This document shows positions 59,760 to 64,000 of a stretch of DNA of 64,000 nt, one piece after another. Position 1 is the stretch's first letter. Each line of letters opens with the position of its first letter. The notes under the pieces are model-generated. The model did not search any database, had not been told where the DNA came from, and saw only the letters and a list, made by a program, of their open reading frames with translations. Both the position numbers and the translations under genes were made by a program. Where the stretch lies: assembly GCA_950022655.1 (NCBI GenBank), contig OX465583.1, positions 33,073,360 through 33,137,359 on the forward strand, written 5' to 3'. This stretch comes from Alentia gelatinosa (lineage: Eukaryota > Annelida > Polychaeta > Phyllodocida > Polynoidae).

Positions 59760-61899
59760 CTATCAATATATAAACGAATATATAAATTATAATTGAAATC
59801 CTCATAGAATTGGTCCTTCCTATGATGCCCAATTATCTAATCTAATGCCTTGAAATATATCTTTTTGTCTTTTAACTTTAATCATAGAAGTTTCTTGTGA
59901 TTTTGTTTATAACTGTCACCTTCATACATTATCATTCCATATTTGCCTAGTTGTAGTAGTTTCTCGTTCACATGGGCGCTAGTTCGTGCACTAAAAAGAA
60001 ATAATTAGCTACTTCACTACCTTGTGTTATCATACAAACCATACAATAACAGAGCTACCAAAAATCATGACAAATCCTACCAATTTTGGACATGTATGTC
60101 TCTATAAGGTAAATACTAAATATAAATCTGAAGGCCTCAGATTGTGGAGCTAGCATTACCTGGGTGTAGATGTGACTGATTCAGTATACCGTTGACATTA
60201 GTTTAAATAAATACAGCTGGCAGTTATATTCAATAGATTCGCACGTGTCGCACTTAAGATGGACTACCATACCCAAGCATCTACCTACGTATACGTTATA
60301 CACATATGCAATTCTTTTCTTCTAGACCGAGTACGCTGATATACCTGTATATACTTAAATCTTTTTTTCTTGAAACCATATGTGACAGACCTGTTTCTAG
60401 TGTCAGTGATTATATAACTACAACTCGGGTATGTCTAAGAGTTGAATGTCGGAGTTAATCTTGTTCTTTTCTGGATGTTATAGAAGGCAATACTTTCTGA
60501 AGCCCAGCTATATATCTTCACTTGTTCTTGTAAAGAAGAAATACATGAATCATGTCGGAGAATGTTTATCATAAAACGAGGGGTCTTTTTTATACACAAT
60601 ATCATTTTCTTTGAATTACATTTATCCGCATTATACCTGCATTGAGATTCTAGCAGCCATATACCGACTATACCATTTACATGTACTTTACTTTTATCAT
60701 CATATGATATCGACGATTATCTGTTGTCCATTTCTTTGTAACTGATAATGGAAAAATCCGCTTTATTGTGAACAGTTATATCCTTATAACACATACTTGA
60801 TGTGCATTTAAAAGCCCCTTAATACCGTTTTACTCTGAATATATGTATCCTTTTCACTGCTTGTTAGATCCAGTGCCAGGTTTGGCAGCGTCCCTTTTTT
60901 TATTTATGTAACCTAAAGATAAATAGAAGGAATATTTGGGTGTTATCCTCCCCTCAACCCTAGGATCTCACTCTAAACGCGCCAGCATATCAGACAAACG
61001 GACCTTACAATAAATAATGTATATACACATTCGCTGTACATGCTGGGCTGGGACAATACAACTTATGCAATGGCCAAAGTTCGAAGCATGTCTAAAACAG
61101 CAAACTAATCATGGTCTCTGATTCTACGACCCAATATGCTTACAAATAAAAAACACCTGGGTTTCGCCTCTTCTTTTGTAGTTTATAAACAATAACGCCG
61201 GCAGGTACGGGCGGGTAGCACATTAGCCCTGGAACTTATACAATATGACGGTGTAAGAGTGCTCGACAGTTTCAATTGTATGTTAATACAAGTGGCCAGG
61301 ACAATGCAGTCAGGTCAAGCTTTGGATCATGCTTAATCATGTGTTGTTTGTCTTACATGGTGAATTTTCCCTTCTGGTGGTTCCATCTAAGTCAACGCCA
61401 TAATTAAATCAGAACCTAATTTGTATAATATGGTCCGCACGCACGCCATCCCCAACTTTAATCCGCCAGTTCGAAGGAAAATGTTACCCATGGGGAGGAG
61501 AATCCTGAAACACATGTATAAGGGGCGGATCAAGAATTTAGAGGAGGACGATGGAGGGCCCAAGGTCAGAGGGGTCGCTCAATGAGAGGTGATGTAGCGT
61601 GTCGGGGAGGGCCCTAACAAGCTCTATACATAGATTTCAACTGTGTGAGGAGGTATGAATGGGGTAGCAACTACCCCAAGAATATGAGGTAAACGGTTCA
61701 ACAATTCTTTTTATTTTACTATATACCCATGCCGTATATATACTGTAAATATGCACTGTTTTGGCATATGACGTAAAAATACTGTAAGGACCACTGGTCT
61801 GTACACTAAAATACGGACCACCTTGCTATACACGTTTATTAACATATCGGTTGTTAAAAATTAAATTAATGATTTCTTTTTAAATTTTGGGTATATAGT
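59760..61899. other. Upstream flank of the coiled-coil gene, no gene seen
   Basis: AT-rich sequence with only short open frames. It must hold the main promoter unless an upstream non-coding exon lies further out, but I saw no convincing core element. Confidence 0.4.
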
Positions 61900-62056
61900 A
61901 AATATATAACGTCCAACCATGCTTGTACAAGTCACAGAACTCGATGATAATTTACGGTTTGTATGGAACTCGGCATAAATTCCTCGTTCCGTACAAACCG
62001 TAAATTACCATCTCGTTCTGTGACTTGTACAGCATGGTCAGGACGTTCTATATAAT
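61900..62056. repeat. Long fold-back palindrome, ~65-base arms
   Basis: The left arm (aacgtccaaccatgcttgta ... acggtttgtatggaac) is mirrored by the right arm (gttccgtacaaaccgtaaat ... catggtcaggacgtt). The spacer is only about a dozen bases. Confidence 0.92.
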
Positions 62057-62149
62057 TTATTTTTTTTCATCAAATTGCGTATCAGAAAACAATTTTCTTA
62101 TCCTAAGTGTTTTACGAGTTGTCTCCAATTTGGTTTATAATACGAGCTC

Positions 62150-62238
62150 GGACTGCCCAGTCATCGGCCTGGCAGGAGGGTCGGCTGAAAGGCCTGCTGA
62201 ACACCTATTCAACAACTATCTGGTGGAACACATCCTTT
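62150..62238. mobile_element. Right-end fragment of the TTCCACCAA family
   Basis: aacacctattcaacaactat then ctggtggaacacatccttta resembles the right end of the copy at 16080-17337 (cacctagttggtggaacactt). No left partner was found. Confidence 0.45.
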
Positions 62239-64000
62239 AGACTGATCGTGTGCTAAAATCTATTTAGAAATTATTTTGAAAATGCTTCAGCAATGCTATG
62301 GGGTAAAACGAGACGTATCCCACCCAGCTCTGCATCCCTATCAGTTTGCAGTATTTATTGATGGTGAAAGAGTAGATTATTGAACAAAATAGTATGTGCC
62401 AATACACGCAAATGCTCTCAAACCTTTCATGACATTCACTGGCATTATTGGATATCCACTTCAGGTATTATTAGAAGCCGTCATACTAGCTATCAGGAAC
62501 CCCTACCTCAAATGTGGCACAACCTACTTACTCAATCCAGTGCTGATGCGGAAGCCAAAGGTTGATTGTAGCATGCTACCACAACTAGAAAACATGTGGT
62601 CTACATTCTTCTAATCCCAATGCAAGACCCGGAGGCTTGGTCCCGAGGCATACTCGCGCCGTTGTATCAATGTAAGAGAATTGATTAATTATCGATCAAC
62701 CTATGGCAACAGGCCTACCCCTTCAGCCTTATTTTACTTCCTCTCTTAATGTACTAATACCCTGGGGAGAGCAGGCCTCTCGTTTACGTCACAGCTAGAG
62801 CATAAATAGTACCCTTCGGGGAGTAGAGCAAGCTCTGCCATTTGTAACATAAATTAAGAGTTGATTACTAATTATCGGGAAAGAGGTCAACTCTAATTGG
62901 CCCCATGACTTTTGTTGTTGGAAAATTATGTCCGGGATAGATCTTGTACTTTCTAGAGTTCTAAATTTTAAATAAAGGTAAGCTGCTGGTAAAACCAACA
63001 CTGATATATCGGGGTAATATATATAATTTAGCAAGTGAGATCTAGGTCGACCCTTCGTGAGAATTGCATCATGTCACTCTACACAACGTCAGGCCGAGAA
63101 CTCGATCTGCCTCATAAAACTAATTATTATTGAAAAACCATCATTCATTGCAACACAAATGAACTAGTAAAAAAATTAATTAAACAGTAGCTTTCTAATT
63201 CAAAAACAGAATTTATTTTTAATGACGTATATTAGACGGTATCCGAAACGCTATATAAATTAATCATCCTGCTCTGAAGATGTATATATGGTTACGGTCA
63301 TAGGATTTGGAAATTAAAGAAAATACGAAATAATACCATTTTTAAACATTTGAAGTTAAATCTCGCTGGATCTCCAGACTGACACTTGCGACGTAAAAAA
63401 AAGTCTAGAATTCCGGGGAAATAAATCCGGGAAAATCCCATGCCTTTGGTTTGATATACAAAAGTATGGCGTGCTATTGACGTATATATATTCTTTTCAG
63501 AACCCAAAGAACAAAGATCTGTTGCACGATGGAATTGGGACCTAAATCTTGGACTTCCTAATTCTCCAACATCAACTATTCCTTACCCTCAACATTCCTT
63601 AAACCATTTTATAATCTCCTGTACTTTCTTCTTGAAACACCCCTGAGCACTTCACACCAACATAGAAAGTCGGCGAGGTAAACTGACTAATGGCCTAGAC
63701 TGTTGGATTGGACAATATCCCCTGGAGGGGTAGGAGGCTATCTGGAGGATGTTTACATAACGCTGCTACTTGTGTTTTCTTTCCTTTTTAATGGAGTTGA
63801 GATGTTACGTTAGCACATGCACCACCCTCCCAATAGACTTTACTCTGCCAAGAATTTCCAAATAATTATTTATGAATAAAGTTATCTATCAACGTATATA
63901 TGATTTGTTATTTCATTTGTGTTGTTCACCTGTTGCCTCCCTTTTCACTCCCCATTTGCATTTCAAGGCTATATATTCTGTGGGTCTTAGTGATGTAAGC
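62239..64000. other. Intergenic, no gene seen
   Basis: AT-rich with short open frames only and no repeat or coding pattern I could support. Confidence 0.4.

Noticed and set aside
59605..59832. Another open frame through exon 1 (NDPSFDDEGGLSDTTTRAYW...)
   Set aside because: It ends in phase 0 and meets a stop in exon 2. The MASSPER frame has a good start and joins in phase.
60000..64000. A second gene upstream
   Set aside because: Only short open frames; no coding composition, splice-linked exons or known motif seen.

Overview
This is invertebrate nuclear DNA. One side is a decayed LTR retrotransposon. The rest is a single long, intron-rich minus-strand gene, followed by its upstream flank. 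The AT-rich introns carry small DNA transposons, minisatellites and G/C homopolymers. A mollusc or other lophotrochozoan fits the style, but that is an inference; nothing in the window names the species.

Region 1 (1-9685): Ty3/gypsy-type retroelement sequence on the plus strand. It starts inside pol (end of reverse transcriptase, RNase H, integrase), and pol is broken. The integrase tail and the sequence after it lie in three nearly identical 1146-bp tandem copies (1642-5078). A TATA-bearing leader (around 5208) follows. Next comes a gag-like reading frame broken into at least seven pieces (5290-8374), then a purine tract and one recognisable LTR (about 9094-9685). The LTR promoter carries a 61-bp tandem duplication. 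Pol before gag means the locus is rearranged or composite.

Region 2 (9686-12920): non-coding, with a TA-flanked MITE at 11605-11969 and a candidate poly(A) signal for the gene at 12461-12466.

Region 3 (12921-59633, minus strand): a gene I rebuilt as 40 coding exons, joining splice sites and phases by eye. The coding length is 8562 nt (2853 residues plus stop), and the reading frame closes across all 39 junctions. Residues 1 to about 1066 are Ser/Thr-rich and look disordered; most of this is one 2651-bp exon. From about 1067 to 2760 it is an almost unbroken coiled coil, and the tail is short and Ser-rich. The architecture resembles long centrosome or ciliary-rootlet scaffold proteins, but I could not assign an orthologue. 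Inside an intron lies a phase-compatible alternative first exon (36531-37163) with a strong start context. It predicts a second promoter and a short isoform of 1347 residues with a different acidic N-terminus on the second part of the rod. There is also an 18-nt microexon (35190-35207).

Introns hold a TA-flanked inverted-repeat family (18596-18857, 16080-17337, 25117-26155 and fragments), CAGRGATG-ended MITEs, three long fold-back palindromes, a minisatellite that seems to have grown from an exon boundary, and a long GGGA array.

Region 4 (59760-64000): upstream flank with no gene I can support. It has a long palindrome at 61900-62056 and a transposon fragment at about 62150-62238.
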